Part shown: one piece after another, positions 6,810 to 15,658 of the stretch
Position numbering within the stretch: position 1 is the first letter of the stretch
Layout: every line of letters begins with the position of its first letter
Made by a program: the position numbers and the translations under genes
Assembly: GCA_964578485.1 (NCBI GenBank)
Contig: CAZODA010000052.1
Coordinates: 1-20,539, forward strand
Direction: 5' to 3'
DNA: 20,539 nt
From: CAZODA01 sp964578485
Lineage (GTDB): Bacteria; Bacteroidota; Bacteroidia; Bacteroidales; Marinilabiliaceae
Notes under the pieces: model-generated
What the model was told of the DNA's origin: nothing
The model's database searches: none
What the model saw: the letters and a program-made list of their open reading frames with translations, nothing else

Positions 6810-7991
6810 CTAAAAATTGATTCTTTTATTTTTATCAATAAGACTGTTGATTGTTGCTACACTCGCGGCTGAACGCAACTGGTCGGCCGGAGAGTTTATA
6901 CAATAATCCAAAAGCCTTTCAACAGATGTAACAGCAACATGCATTCGAGTATCCGAGGATGCATAATAAATATATACAGTACCATCGTCATCCATAATCC
7001 AACCGTTGTTAAATACAACATTCGAAACATCCCCTATTCTCTCTTCTTTCAGTGGAGCTATCAAATATCCATGAGGCTTATAAATAACTTCCCAGGGTTT
7101 TTCCAAATCAGTCATAAACATATAAATTGTATATCGCAGCCCTGCAGCAGTATTCCTTACACCATGGGCAAGTTGGAGCCACCCTTTATCGCTACGAATA
7201 GGAGAAGGGCCTAAGCCGTTTTTTAATTCATATATGGTATGATAAGTTTTTGCATCTACTATAAGCTCATTTTCAACCCTTGCATTCTCAATACTATTGG
7301 AAAGGCCAAAACCAATACCACCACCACTGCCTGTTTCAATAAAACCATCCTGAGGCCTGGTAAAAAAAGCATATTTCCCATCAATAAAATGAGGAAATAA
7401 AACAACATTTCGTTGCTGACCGGTAGTTGATATTAAATCGGGCAAGCGCTCCCAGTTTTCAAGATCTTTAGTTCGAACAATACCGGCAGAGGCAACAGCA
7501 CTGCTGGTATCCCCCTCAGGAGCCATAGGATCCTTGCGCTCGGTGCAAAATACTCCATAAATAAACCCGTCATCATGGCGGGTTATTCGCATATCATAAA
7601 TATTTATATCGGGCTTATCGGTTTCAGGAATTACCATGGGACGATCACGAAACTTAAAATTATCAATCCCATTAGGACTTTCAGCAATAGCAAAAAATGA
7701 CTTACGATCGTTCCCTTCTACACGCACAACCAATAAATATTTTCCCTCCCATTTTAAAGCTCCTGCATTAAAGGTAGAATTAAAACCTATACGCTCCATA
7801 AACCGGGGATTGGAGGCCTGATTAAAATCGTAACGCCAATGAAGGGGAACATGATCCCGCGTTAACACCGGATAGCGGCATCTGCTGTATATTCCGTTAC
7901 TACTGAATAATATTTTATTGGACCTTTTTAATAAAGCCTTATGCTCTCTACGAATGCGCTTTACTCTCTTCTTATAATAATTATTATTCAT
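6810..7991 (-). CDS. mgp: GH130 4-O-beta-D-mannosyl-D-glucose phosphorylase
   Basis: Cytoplasmic phosphorylase that would split mannosyl-glucose with inorganic phosphate into alpha-mannose-1-phosphate and glucose, saving ATP. At 393 residues it is close to the B. fragilis enzyme. The five-bladed propeller contains FNSTFNAGALKWEGKYLLVVRVEG (70-93, written here in part as FNSTFNAGA and VVRVEG). The general acid is D133 in NIYDMR. Other conserved-looking residues are the GQQRNVVLFP stretch, AHGVRNTA, and GDVSNVVF with YYASSDTR near the end. This pattern fits subfamily GH130_1, although I cannot run the subfamily comparison. The basic N-terminus (KKRVKRIRREHK) lacks any signal peptide. The gene lies 14 bases after the GH26 stop and 10 before the epimerase start, so it belongs to one operon. 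Confidence 0.9.
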   Translation of the reverse strand: MNNNYYKKRVKRIRREHKALLKRSNKILFSSNGIYSRCRYPVLTRDHVPLHWRYDFNQASNPRFMERIGFNSTFNAGALKWEGKYLLVVRVEGNDRKSFFAIAESPNGIDNFKFRDRPMVIPETDKPDINIYDMRITRHDDGFIYGVFCTERKDPMAPEGDTSSAVASAGIVRTKDLENWERLPDLISTTGQQRNVVLFPHFIDGKYAFFTRPQDGFIETGSGGGIGFGLSNSIENARVENELIVDAKTYHTIYELKNGLGPSPIRSDKGWLQLAHGVRNTAAGLRYTIYMFMTDLEKPWEVIYKPHGYLIAPLKEERIGDVSNVVFNNGWIMDDDGTVYIYYASSDTRMHVAVTSVERLLDYCINSPADQLRSAASVATINSLIDKNKRINF

Positions 7992-8005
7992 GCTAAATAA
8001 AGTCT

Positions 8006-9136
8006 CTATTTTGAGTTTTGTCTATTTTCTTTTCCTTCTAACCATAAATTCCAATCTTCCAACAAAAAAATAAAAGGCTCATTAGTAAAAGCTTGAAAGT
8101 CTGTTGCTGCCTGATGATCAATATGTGGAACATAAAAATGTGTTAGATCATGATTTCGCCATACCATAACATAAGAAATACTTCGCGTCCATTTATTTGC
8201 ATTAAGAAGAGTTCCAAGACTTTCTGAATACCATTTATCATCTTTAATTTGATCAAGGCCGGTTTCAGTAAAAGCAACAATTTTTTCTTTTTGTTTTGCA
8301 TATTTCGCAACAAGCTCAAATTTTTGTATCGCTTTTTTCAACCCTTCTTCACCATGTTGCAAGTCATAATAATTATCTACTCCTAAAATATCTACATAGT
8401 CATCTCCCGGATACCAGCTTAAGTATTCCTGTATATTATTAAAATTGCGATCCGGCGAATAAGCTGCCAAAAAATTATTCACACCATTCTCATGCAAGTA
8501 ATCTATGGTAAACCTAAACAGCTCTTTCAGCTCATCAGGCTTAGTATTATGGGCACCCCACCAAAACCAAGCTCCATCCATTTCATGCCAAGGCCTGAAA
8601 ATAAAAGGCACAGAATATCCACTACTTGTTTGTAAACTGTTAAAAAAAGAAACAAGACAATCCAAGTAGCATTTAAACGCCTCGAAATGAGAACCTCCGG
8701 GCAAAATATGCTTTACTACAACTTCATCGGAATACCAGGCATTCTTACTTTCATCCAAAACAGAATAAGGATGCCAGCTAAAAGTATTAAGCCCTCCTTT
8801 CTCAAAGACCCAAACAGCATAATCCTTGATTTTTTCAAAAGGAACATTATCGAGATTTGCAGAATGTCCCAATTCAAGCCCTCCTAATTCCCAACCAAAC
8901 AAAGCAGGATAATCTCCTGTAACTCTAAGAACATCCGATTCACCTTCTTCATATTCCCATCCTATTCCATAGGCTAAATCATCTTGATGACCAAAGAGAA
9001 CAGCTTTTCCACTTATGTCCTTTAATAAGGCCCTAAGCTCATTTGCCGAAGAATATGGAAATTGCTTTTTGTTTGAATCACTACAGCCCAATAGAGTTGT
9101 AACAATAAAAAACAATAATAAATAATTGTGTCTCAT
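8006..9136 (-). CDS. GH26 endo-beta-1,4-mannanase, lipoprotein
   Basis: Secreted mannanase that would cut beta-mannan to mannobiose and other short oligosaccharides. A hydrophobic signal (residues 4-17) ends in a lipobox LLGC, with C18 as the lipidated residue. An acidic residue near it (SDS) could favour surface display, but the signal is weak. The GH26 catalytic residues are both present: acid/base E185 in FRPWHEMDGAWFWWG and nucleophile E291 in AFTETGLD. Substrate-binding motifs HQDD (50-53) and SWHPYS (120-125) also fit. There is no extra carbohydrate-binding module. It is the first gene of the operon, and the upstream 258 bases separate it from the divergent dnaE. No SusC/SusD genes adjoin it, so uptake across the outer membrane must use other loci or a general porin. 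Confidence 0.92.
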   Translation of the reverse strand: MRHNYLLLFFIVTTLLGCSDSNKKQFPYSSANELRALLKDISGKAVLFGHQDDLAYGIGWEYEEGESDVLRVTGDYPALFGWELGGLELGHSANLDNVPFEKIKDYAVWVFEKGGLNTFSWHPYSVLDESKNAWYSDEVVVKHILPGGSHFEAFKCYLDCLVSFFNSLQTSSGYSVPFIFRPWHEMDGAWFWWGAHNTKPDELKELFRFTIDYLHENGVNNFLAAYSPDRNFNNIQEYLSWYPGDDYVDILGVDNYYDLQHGEEGLKKAIQKFELVAKYAKQKEKIVAFTETGLDQIKDDKWYSESLGTLLNANKWTRSISYVMVWRNHDLTHFYVPHIDHQAATDFQAFTNEPFIFLLEDWNLWLEGKENRQNSK

Positions 9137-9211
9137 TTTTTTTATTCATTAAATTTATATCGGCTAAGAATCAAAAACGAAAAATATTAGCTTTTTAAAC
9201 TAGTTACAAAT

Positions 9212-9238
9212 ACAATCGAATCAGATTCTTGTACGATT
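9212..9238 (-). promoter_or_regulatory. Palindromic site upstream of the mannan operon (possible operator)
   Basis: GAATC (9218-9222) and GATTC (9224-9228) form an 11-base palindrome. ACAA/TTGT (9212-9215, 9229-9232) and AATCG/CGATT (9214-9218, 9234-9238) give further, mutually exclusive pairings. A near-match -7 box for the operon (TGTATTTG on the minus strand, 9214-9207, one mismatch) abuts it, so a regulator bound here could control transcription. The evidence is position and symmetry only. Confidence 0.25.
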
Positions 9239-9354
9239 ATATAAAGCAAGCTTATAGTTTGGTTATCATAATATTGATGATTAATAATTATTAGCTGTTA
9301 ATTATAGAAAGTCACCTTTAACAAAATTTACTCTTTCCTAATAATAGTATTTCT

Positions 9355-9362
9355 TATTTTTG
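9355..9362 (+). promoter_or_regulatory. Putative -7 promoter box of dnaE
   Basis: TATTTTTG fits TAnnTTTG exactly and would start transcription about 25 bases before the dnaE ATG. No TTG is present at the matching -33 distance, and the region is very T-rich, so chance occurrence is possible. Confidence 0.4.
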
Positions 9363-9394
9363 TTATTTTAATACCAAAAGAAACAAATATTAAA

Positions 9395-12300
9395 ATGGCA
9401 AATATTCCTTTTACTCATCTTCATGTACACTCTCAATATTCTATTTTAGACGGACAAGCAAATATTGCTTCACTGGTTGAAAAGGCCGTAAACGATGGCA
9501 TGACAGCTATCGCACTTACAGATCATGGAGTAATGCTGGGTATAAAGGAATTTTACGACACATGTAACAAAAAAAAGATAAAACCAATTATAGGTGTTGA
9601 AGCTTATGTAGCTCAAAGAACTATTAACGACCGAAATGATAGAGTGCTGGATCGTTCGGGACGCCATTTAGTGATCTTAGCAAAAAATAAAACCGGATAT
9701 AAAAATTTGCTCAAATTAACATCAATCGCTCACATTGATGGTTTCTTTTACAGGCCACGTATAGACAAAGCACTACTTGAAAAATATAGTGAAGGACTGA
9801 TTGTAAGCTCAGCATGTTTGGGAGGAGAAATTCCAAAAAAGATTATGCAAGGGGATTTAGATGGTGCTCGCGAGGCTATTAATTGGTTTAAAAATCTTTT
9901 TGGAGAAGATTTTTATCTCGAACTCCAACGTCATCCTGCTGATGATCCTCGTTTACGCAGAGAAGTTTATGATTTGCAAGAAATTGTAAACGAGCAATTA
10001 TTACAATTTTCAAAAGAAATGGATATTAAAATAATTGCTACTAATGATGTTCATTTTACTGATGCCGACAAAGCTGAGGCGCATGATGTAATGATTTGTT
10101 TAAACACAGGGAAAGATTTGGATGACGAAAACCGTATGCGTTATACAGGTCAGGAATGGTTTAAAACTACAGAAGAAATGAATCTGCTTTTTGCCGATAT
10201 TCCTGAAGCACTAATCAATACCCGGGAGATTGTTGATAAAGTAGAAGAATATCAGCTTGACTCAGATCCTATTATGCCGGTTTTCCCTATTCCCGAATCT
10301 TTTGGTACAATGGAAGCATATAGAAAAGAATTTCCGGAAGAATTATTAAAAGAGGAGTTTGGAGCTAACCATTATAAAGCTCTTGGCAACGATTACAATC
10401 ATATTCTTAGGATAAAATTTGAAGCTGATTACCTTAAAAAATTATGCTATGACGGTGCTGCCAACTTATATCCCAATCCTCTTCCCGAAGAAATAAAAGA
10501 ACGGATTAATTTTGAGCTAAACACCGTTAAAACCATGGGGTTCCCCGGTTATTTCCTTATTGTACAAGATTTTATCAATACTGCAAAAAAGGAAATGAAT
10601 GTTCTTGTGGGTCCCGGTCGCGGATCTGCAGCCGGATCAGTTGTTGCTTATTGTGTTGGTATTACCACAGTTGATCCTATCAGGTTTAATCTGCTTTTTG
10701 AACGTTTCCTAAATCCCGACAGGATCTCTATGCCTGATGTTGACATAGATTTTGATGATGATGGTCGTCAGCTTGTATTAAATTGGGTAGCAGAGAAATA
10801 TGGAAGGGATAAAGTAGCTCATATCTGTACTTTTGGAACAATGGCAGCAAAGTCAGCTATAAGGGATGTTGGCAGGGTTCTAAAACTCCCACTTTCTGAA
10901 ACTGACAGAATTTCAAAGTTAATACCTGAAAGGCCCGGAACTAAGTTAGACAAGGCCTATAACAAAATCCTTCAGTTAGAAAAAGAAAATAGAACCCTTG
11001 ATAAAGCAATTTCTCATATTGAAGAAAAATTAAGCCAGGCAAGGAGCAATCAAAAAGATAAAGACATTGCCCGCCTTGAAATACTCAGAATCTTTGCCAT
11101 AGAAATTAACAACGCACGCATAAGCAACGATGATAAGTTGCTAAAAACTTTGGAGTTGGCATGTGAACTTGAAGGTTCTATTCGTCACACAGGCGTTCAT
11201 GCCTGTGGTGTTCTTATTGGTCGCGATCCACTTGATGAGCATATACCACTAATGCCAGCCAAAGATGGCTTTGAGCTTCTTGTTACCCAATATGATGGAA
11301 CCTATGTAGAATCCATTGGATTATTAAAAATGGACTTTCTGGGCTTGAAAACCCTCTCTATAATAAAGGAAACTCTTGAAGCTATTAGAATTTCAAAAGG
11401 GAAAGAGCTGAATTTAGAAGAAATATCATACGATGATGAAAAAACTTTTAATTTATTTTCACGTGGGGAAACAACTGCAATTTTTCAGTTTGAATCGGCA
11501 GGCATGAAAAAATATCTTCGTGAGCTCCAACCAAACCGCTTCGAAGATTTAGTAGCTATGAATGCTTTGTACAGACCCGGACCAATGGAATATATTCCAA
11601 ATTATATTGCAAGAAAAAGTGGCAAAGAAGAAATCAATTATGATCATCCTTTAATGGAATCAGATCTCAAAGAAACTTATGGTATTACAGTATTCCAAGA
11701 GCAAGTGATGGTACTTGCCAGGAAACTTGCAGGCTTTTCGCGTGGCGAATCTGATACCTTACGCAAGGCTATGGGGAAAAAACTTTCCCATATAATGACA
11801 AAACTCAGAATTAAATTTGAAGAAGGCTGTAATAATAATCCTGAATTTATTGAAGGATGTACCAGATCAAACAAAAGTCCGGAACTAGTAATAGAAAAAA
11901 TATGGAAAGACTGGGAAGCATTTGCCAGTTACGCATTCAATAAATCTCATTCGGTTTGTTATGCAAACTTGGCATACCAAACAGGCTATCTGAAAGCACA
12001 TTACCCGGCTGAATTTATGGCCGGTGTACTAAGTAGAAATCTTCACGATATAACAAAAATTTCTACCCTTATGGATGAATGTCGCAGAATGAAACTTGAG
12101 GTATTGGGACCTGATATTAATGAAAGCTTTTTAAAATTTACTGTTAATAAACAAGGTGAATTGCGCTTCGGAATGGCTGCGATAAAAGGAGTTGGAGAAG
12201 GAGTTGTGGAAGAAATAATAAAAGAAAGAGAAAAAAATGGGCCTTATGAGAGTATCTATAATTTTGTTGAACGTATAAACCTTCAGATTATTAACAGAAA

Positions 12301-13180
12301 AGCCTTTGAAGCATTAGCTGTGGCAGGAGCTTTCGACAGCCTTGGAAAAATACACCGTGCTCAATACTTGGCAAACATTAAAGGTGATGACTTTAATTTC
12401 AGCGATCGCCTTTTAAGATATGGTAATAGCTATCAAACTGATCAGGCTTCGAGTCTTAACTCCTTATTTGGATCAATTGATATGGAGGTGGAAATAAAAA
12501 AACCTGAAGCTCCGGAATGTTTGGAATTTACAAGCCTTGAAAAACTTGAAAAGGAAAAAGAACTTATAGGGATTTATCTATCAGCCCATCCATTGGATGA
12601 TTATAAATTGGAAGTGCAGCATTATTGTAACATCAAACTCCAGGAATTAAATGACTTGGAAGCAGTTAGAGGGAGAGAATTTACAGCAGGAGGAATGATA
12701 ACAGGAATAAGACAAGGGCTTACAAAAAAAGGAAACAAATATGCAATTATGACTGTTGAAGATTATAGCGGTAGCTTTGATTTTGCATTTTTTGGAAAAG
12801 ATTATATCAAATTCAATAATTATTTCGAAAATAATCTTTTCATAATATTAAAAGGAAGGGTACAACCAAGAAGATATAAACCTGAAACTCTGGAAGTTAA
12901 AATCAACAATATCGATTTGCTTTCTGATGTGATTGAAAATCAAGTGCGAAACCTCACCCTACAAATACCCCTAAGCTCAATTACTAATGAAATGGTAACA
13001 GAACTAACAGAAATTACAACAAAAAATAAAGGGAAAATTACACTAAGATTCAATATCTTTGATGACGAAAATGAACTACAAAACATAAAATTACTGTCAC
13101 GTTCATACCTCATCAATATATCAGATGATTTTATAAAGTTCTTTGATGAACAACCGGAAATTTCAATGATATTAAGTTAG
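9395..13180 (+). CDS. dnaE: DNA polymerase III subunit alpha
   Basis: Replicative polymerase subunit that extends DNA as part of the holoenzyme at the fork. It is 1261 residues long, in the upper range for DnaE. The order of parts is standard. The PHP domain comes first (THLHVHS with H10 and H12, then LTDHG), and its histidines look intact, so metal binding is possible. The polymerase palm follows: GPGRGSAAGS, then PDVDIDFD with D448 and D450, and a third acidic residue D647 in LKMDFLGLKTL. These match D401, D403 and D555 of E. coli DnaE. The fingers and helix-hairpin-helix region follow, and an OB domain spans about 1095-1180. I see no intein or frameshift. The thioredoxin gene lies 133 bases downstream on the same strand with no clear terminator between. 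Confidence 0.97.
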   Translation: MANIPFTHLHVHSQYSILDGQANIASLVEKAVNDGMTAIALTDHGVMLGIKEFYDTCNKKKIKPIIGVEAYVAQRTINDRNDRVLDRSGRHLVILAKNKTGYKNLLKLTSIAHIDGFFYRPRIDKALLEKYSEGLIVSSACLGGEIPKKIMQGDLDGAREAINWFKNLFGEDFYLELQRHPADDPRLRREVYDLQEIVNEQLLQFSKEMDIKIIATNDVHFTDADKAEAHDVMICLNTGKDLDDENRMRYTGQEWFKTTEEMNLLFADIPEALINTREIVDKVEEYQLDSDPIMPVFPIPESFGTMEAYRKEFPEELLKEEFGANHYKALGNDYNHILRIKFEADYLKKLCYDGAANLYPNPLPEEIKERINFELNTVKTMGFPGYFLIVQDFINTAKKEMNVLVGPGRGSAAGSVVAYCVGITTVDPIRFNLLFERFLNPDRISMPDVDIDFDDDGRQLVLNWVAEKYGRDKVAHICTFGTMAAKSAIRDVGRVLKLPLSETDRISKLIPERPGTKLDKAYNKILQLEKENRTLDKAISHIEEKLSQARSNQKDKDIARLEILRIFAIEINNARISNDDKLLKTLELACELEGSIRHTGVHACGVLIGRDPLDEHIPLMPAKDGFELLVTQYDGTYVESIGLLKMDFLGLKTLSIIKETLEAIRISKGKELNLEEISYDDEKTFNLFSRGETTAIFQFESAGMKKYLRELQPNRFEDLVAMNALYRPGPMEYIPNYIARKSGKEEINYDHPLMESDLKETYGITVFQEQVMVLARKLAGFSRGESDTLRKAMGKKLSHIMTKLRIKFEEGCNNNPEFIEGCTRSNKSPELVIEKIWKDWEAFASYAFNKSHSVCYANLAYQTGYLKAHYPAEFMAGVLSRNLHDITKISTLMDECRRMKLEVLGPDINESFLKFTVNKQGELRFGMAAIKGVGEGVVEEIIKEREKNGPYESIYNFVERINLQIINRKAFEALAVAGAFDSLGKIHRAQYLANIKGDDFNFSDRLLRYGNSYQTDQASSLNSLFGSIDMEVEIKKPEAPECLEFTSLEKLEKEKELIGIYLSAHPLDDYKLEVQHYCNIKLQELNDLEAVRGREFTAGGMITGIRQGLTKKGNKYAIMTVEDYSGSFDFAFFGKDYIKFNNYFENNLFIILKGRVQPRRYKPETLEVKINNIDLLSDVIENQVRNLTLQIPLSSITNEMVTELTEITTKNKGKITLRFNIFDDENELQNIKLLSRSYLINISDDFIKFFDEQPEISMILS

Positions 13181-13201
13181 GTTTTTTTCTGTAAATATGG
13201 T

Positions 13202-13209
13202 TATCTTTG
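13202..13209 (+). promoter_or_regulatory. Putative -7 promoter box of trxA
   Basis: TATCTTTG is an exact TAnnTTTG match and the same sequence as the box at 2756-2763. It would give a leader of about 100 bases before the thioredoxin ATG. The -33 element is not evident. Confidence 0.45.
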
Positions 13210-13313
13210 AACAAGATGCCTGCCGCTCTGTTAAAAAATAAACATTAACTTTATATCAAGAATAAGGAATAATTGATCTCAATTAATAATATTTTTCAAT
13301 AAACTAAATAATT

Positions 13314-13631
13314 ATGACAATTGAAGTAAGCGATTCTAATTTTAATGAACTGGTAATAAATGCAGATAAACCTGTTCTTGTGGATTTTTGGGCTGAATGG
13401 TGTGGCCCTTGCCGAATGGTAACACCAATTGTTGCCGAATTGGCCGAAGAATATAAAGATCGGGCTGTTGTAGCTAAAATGGATGTAGATAGTAACCCTG
13501 AAACTTCAATGAAGTTTGGTATCCGAAATATACCTACCATCCTGTTCTTTAAAAACGGAGAAATAGTTGACAAACAAGTTGGAGCAGTACCAAAAACAAT
13601 TTTAGCTTCAAAACTTGATGCGATAATTTAA
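13314..13631 (+). CDS. trxA: Thioredoxin
   Basis: Small cytoplasmic disulfide reductase of 105 residues, the usual thioredoxin length. The active site WCGPC (29-33, with C30 and C33) follows VDFWAE. D24 occupies the buried-acid position, and the cis-proline P74 is in NIPT. No signal peptide or extra domain is present. It would keep protein thiols reduced and support enzymes such as ribonucleotide reductase and peroxidases, using electrons from a thioredoxin reductase encoded elsewhere. It follows dnaE on the same strand, an arrangement I recall from other Bacteroidota. A strong hairpin terminator lies about 65 bases after the stop. Confidence 0.96.
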   Translation: MTIEVSDSNFNELVINADKPVLVDFWAEWCGPCRMVTPIVAELAEEYKDRAVVAKMDVDSNPETSMKFGIRNIPTILFFKNGEIVDKQVGAVPKTILASKLDAII

Positions 13632-13686
13632 TTTTCTGAATTATTTATTATCCTATATAATAAAAGGATACTTGTACAGTATATAT

Positions 13687-13723
13687 AAAAAAAAAAGAGG
13701 CACTTAAACTGCCTCTTTTTTTT
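13687..13723. terminator. Bidirectional rho-independent terminator
   Basis: A stem GAGGCA (13697-13702) and TGCCTC (13710-13715) with a seven-base loop is flanked by A10 on the left and T8 on the right. The A and T runs extend the stem and give a U-tract in both directions. It sits between the convergent thioredoxin and nuclease genes, so it can serve both. Confidence 0.85.
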
Positions 13724-13802
13724 ACAATGAAAAAAGAAAATTAATTGGAACTTTTAAAAAATTGCTTCAGTGGGTTAAAAATATTTCAAACTATATAATT
13801 GA

Positions 13803-14405
13803 TTATTTTTCTCTTTTTTTAATCTCATCACGAATCTCAGATGCTTTTTCATAATTTTCATTTTCAACCGCTTCATTTAGCATAACTTTTAATTCTTCAA
13901 GAGTTTTGGAAGAAAAAGCATGAGCTGAAGAACGCGACTGCACCTTACCTTTTTTACCCTCTGATGCAGAAGCTTCCTTTGGATCACCAAAATCTAATAT
14001 AATACCGGCCTTGGCTAAAATTTCCTCATAAGTATAAATAGGACAATTAAAACGCAAGGCAAGAGCAACAGCATCAGATGTTCTTGAATCAATACGCACC
14101 TCTTCTTCACCCTTCATACATACCAACTCTGAATAAAAAATACCTTCTTCAAGCTTATAGATAATAACTTCTATTAATTCAAACTTAAATGCACGGGCAA
14201 ATTTCACAAAAAGATCATGTGTCAATGGACGAGGCGGCTCTAATCCCTCAAGTTTAATGGCTATCGATTGTGCCTCTACCCCTCCTATTATAATCGGAAT
14301 CCTTCGTTCTCCATCCTCCTCGGCAAGCACTAAAGCATATGCTCCTGATTGGGTCTGAGAATAGGATAGCCCAAGAATGTTTAATTTTACTCTCTTTTTA
14401 TCCAT
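13803..14405 (-). CDS. Bifunctional nuclease (DUF151) family protein with UVR domain
   Basis: A 200-residue cytoplasmic protein with two parts. Residues 1 to about 140 form the bifunctional-nuclease domain, seen in RRIPIIIGGVEAQSIA and in RIDSRTSDAVALALRFNCPIY. A charged linker (about 143-163) leads to a UVR motif at about 167-198 (LEELKVMLNEAVENENYEKA then SEIRDEIKK), the same helical hairpin that links UvrB and UvrC. Plant and bacterial relatives have been reported to have DNase and RNase activity, but a role in repair or stress here is inference. It is transcribed alone toward the shared terminator. A possible -7 box (TATATTTG, 14643-14636) lies 230 bases upstream, which would leave a long leader. 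Confidence 0.85.
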   Translation of the reverse strand: MDKKRVKLNILGLSYSQTQSGAYALVLAEEDGERRIPIIIGGVEAQSIAIKLEGLEPPRPLTHDLFVKFARAFKFELIEVIIYKLEEGIFYSELVCMKGEEEVRIDSRTSDAVALALRFNCPIYTYEEILAKAGIILDFGDPKEASASEGKKGKVQSRSSAHAFSSKTLEELKVMLNEAVENENYEKASEIRDEIKKREK

Positions 14406-14582
14406 CTAATATTCATTTGCTTTTTTAAGGCTGGCAGAACTTATAAATAATTCAATTCACTCAAGGATTTAATCTGAGTAAAATGAATTTTCCTAACTTC
14501 ATTTTTAACTTAACAAGATTATTGCCACCTTCACTATTCTTGTTTCTTAAACACTTTCTATTAATCCCTTATATGCATAAAG

Positions 14583-14615
14583 AAAAAACCAACTCTATGA
14601 AAGCATGTTTGGTTT
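14583..14615 (-). terminator. Possible terminator of the UPF0104 gene pair
   Basis: On the minus strand AAACCAA (14615-14609) pairs with TTGGTTT (14592-14586) around a 16-base loop that can itself form a short ATG/CAT stem. A run of six T residues covers 14588-14583. It lies 45 bases past the stop at 14660. The stem is AT-rich, so strength is doubtful. A possible promoter box at 14643-14636 would lie just upstream of it, so one of the two may be false. Confidence 0.4.
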
Positions 14616-14659
14616 CTAATTTTTGCAATAAATAACAAATATATGAAATTGTTTTAAGA

Positions 14660-15658
14660 TTAGATATTTATCTCCTTTTTTCTCTTTTTCAACTTGGATT
14701 TATTATGGTAATTTGTTGGCTTAATGAATACCCCAATTAATGCAGGAAGGGCGAGATTTAAACACCATAATAAGAACACTGAGATGATAATGGCAGGATA
14801 AGAATCCGATAAAGCGCCAAAAAAGAAAAGAGCCAGCGAACCTCTTATTCCAAGATCGGCAATGGCAAAAGAAGGAATAAAAGTTAAAACAGCAAAATAA
14901 ACCGGGATGAGCCAAAATTCACCAAGATTAACTATAATCTCAAAATAATATAAGATAAAAAACAGCTGTGCACAAAACACAAAATATCTGAGAATGGTAA
15001 GCGAAAGAATTTTAAAGGCCTTAAGCCTACCAAGTTGTTTAATCAATAAAATATATCTGTAAAAGCGAATCTTCCATACTTTTTTACCTGAAATTTTAAT
15101 GCTTAAATATGCCATTAGAGGTAAAAAAAGAACAACAAATAAAATAAACAAAAAACTTAGAAACAGACTACTTTGTAGTTCAGCAAGCACTTGAGAATCA
15201 ATTGCATTTGAGCGTAAAAACAAAAATCCAAAAAATGCACCCAAAACCAAAACCATATTTTGAATTAAGCTGCCGGATACTGATAATAAAAAGGCCTGCA
15301 TACGAAGTCCTTTGGGTAGTAATAAAGAACGGGCAAGCGGATCTCCTGCACGTGCAGGAGTTATCATTCCAAATTGCAAGCCTTTAAGCACTTGAAATAT
15401 TGAAGCCATAAGGTTTTGGCTCACAGTTGTTGAAAGAAGTTGCCTCCACTTTAAGGCTTCCAAAAGAATATTTAAACTTGATAAGAACAATTGAAGAAGC
15501 AAAAGAACAAAAAAATATGCACGGTTTGCGCTCAAAAAATCATAAAATGTGCTCCAGTTATCGAATTCAAGCAAGCGTACAACTACAAATATGATTGCAG
15601 CTAAGGATAGTAATACTTTAAAGATATTAACAATTCTCTTGTCGTGAAATATCTTCAT
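14660..15658 (-). CDS. LPG-synthase-TM (UPF0104/PF03706) membrane protein, second copy
   Basis: Integral membrane protein of 332 residues with about eight transmembrane segments. It matches the family of flippase-like domains found in MprF and in archaeal AglD. Supporting phrases are LEALKWRQLL at about 65-74 and GMITPARAGDPLARSLLLPKG at about 95-115 (split here as GMITPARAGDP and ARSLLLPKG). The C-terminal half has IPSFAIADLGIRGSLALFF. It lacks the soluble lysyl-transferase domain of MprF. The ATG overlaps the stop of the upstream paralogue by four bases (ATGA), so the two are translationally coupled. The tail is very basic (KSKLKKRKKEINI). Its lipid or glycan substrate is unknown. Confidence 0.8.
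   Translation of the reverse strand: MKIFHDKRIVNIFKVLLSLAAIIFVVVRLLEFDNWSTFYDFLSANRAYFFVLLLLQLFLSSLNILLEALKWRQLLSTTVSQNLMASIFQVLKGLQFGMITPARAGDPLARSLLLPKGLRMQAFLLSVSGSLIQNMVLVLGAFFGFLFLRSNAIDSQVLAELQSSLFLSFLFILFVVLFLPLMAYLSIKISGKKVWKIRFYRYILLIKQLGRLKAFKILSLTILRYFVFCAQLFFILYYFEIIVNLGEFWLIPVYFAVLTFIPSFAIADLGIRGSLALFFFGALSDSYPAIIISVFLLWCLNLALPALIGVFIKPTNYHNKSKLKKRKKEINI

Noticed and set aside
10950..11170. Possible insertion or intein in dnaE
   Set aside because: The charged, helical stretch is lower in complexity but the frame continues and no splice motifs appear; it fits the normal length variation of DnaE.
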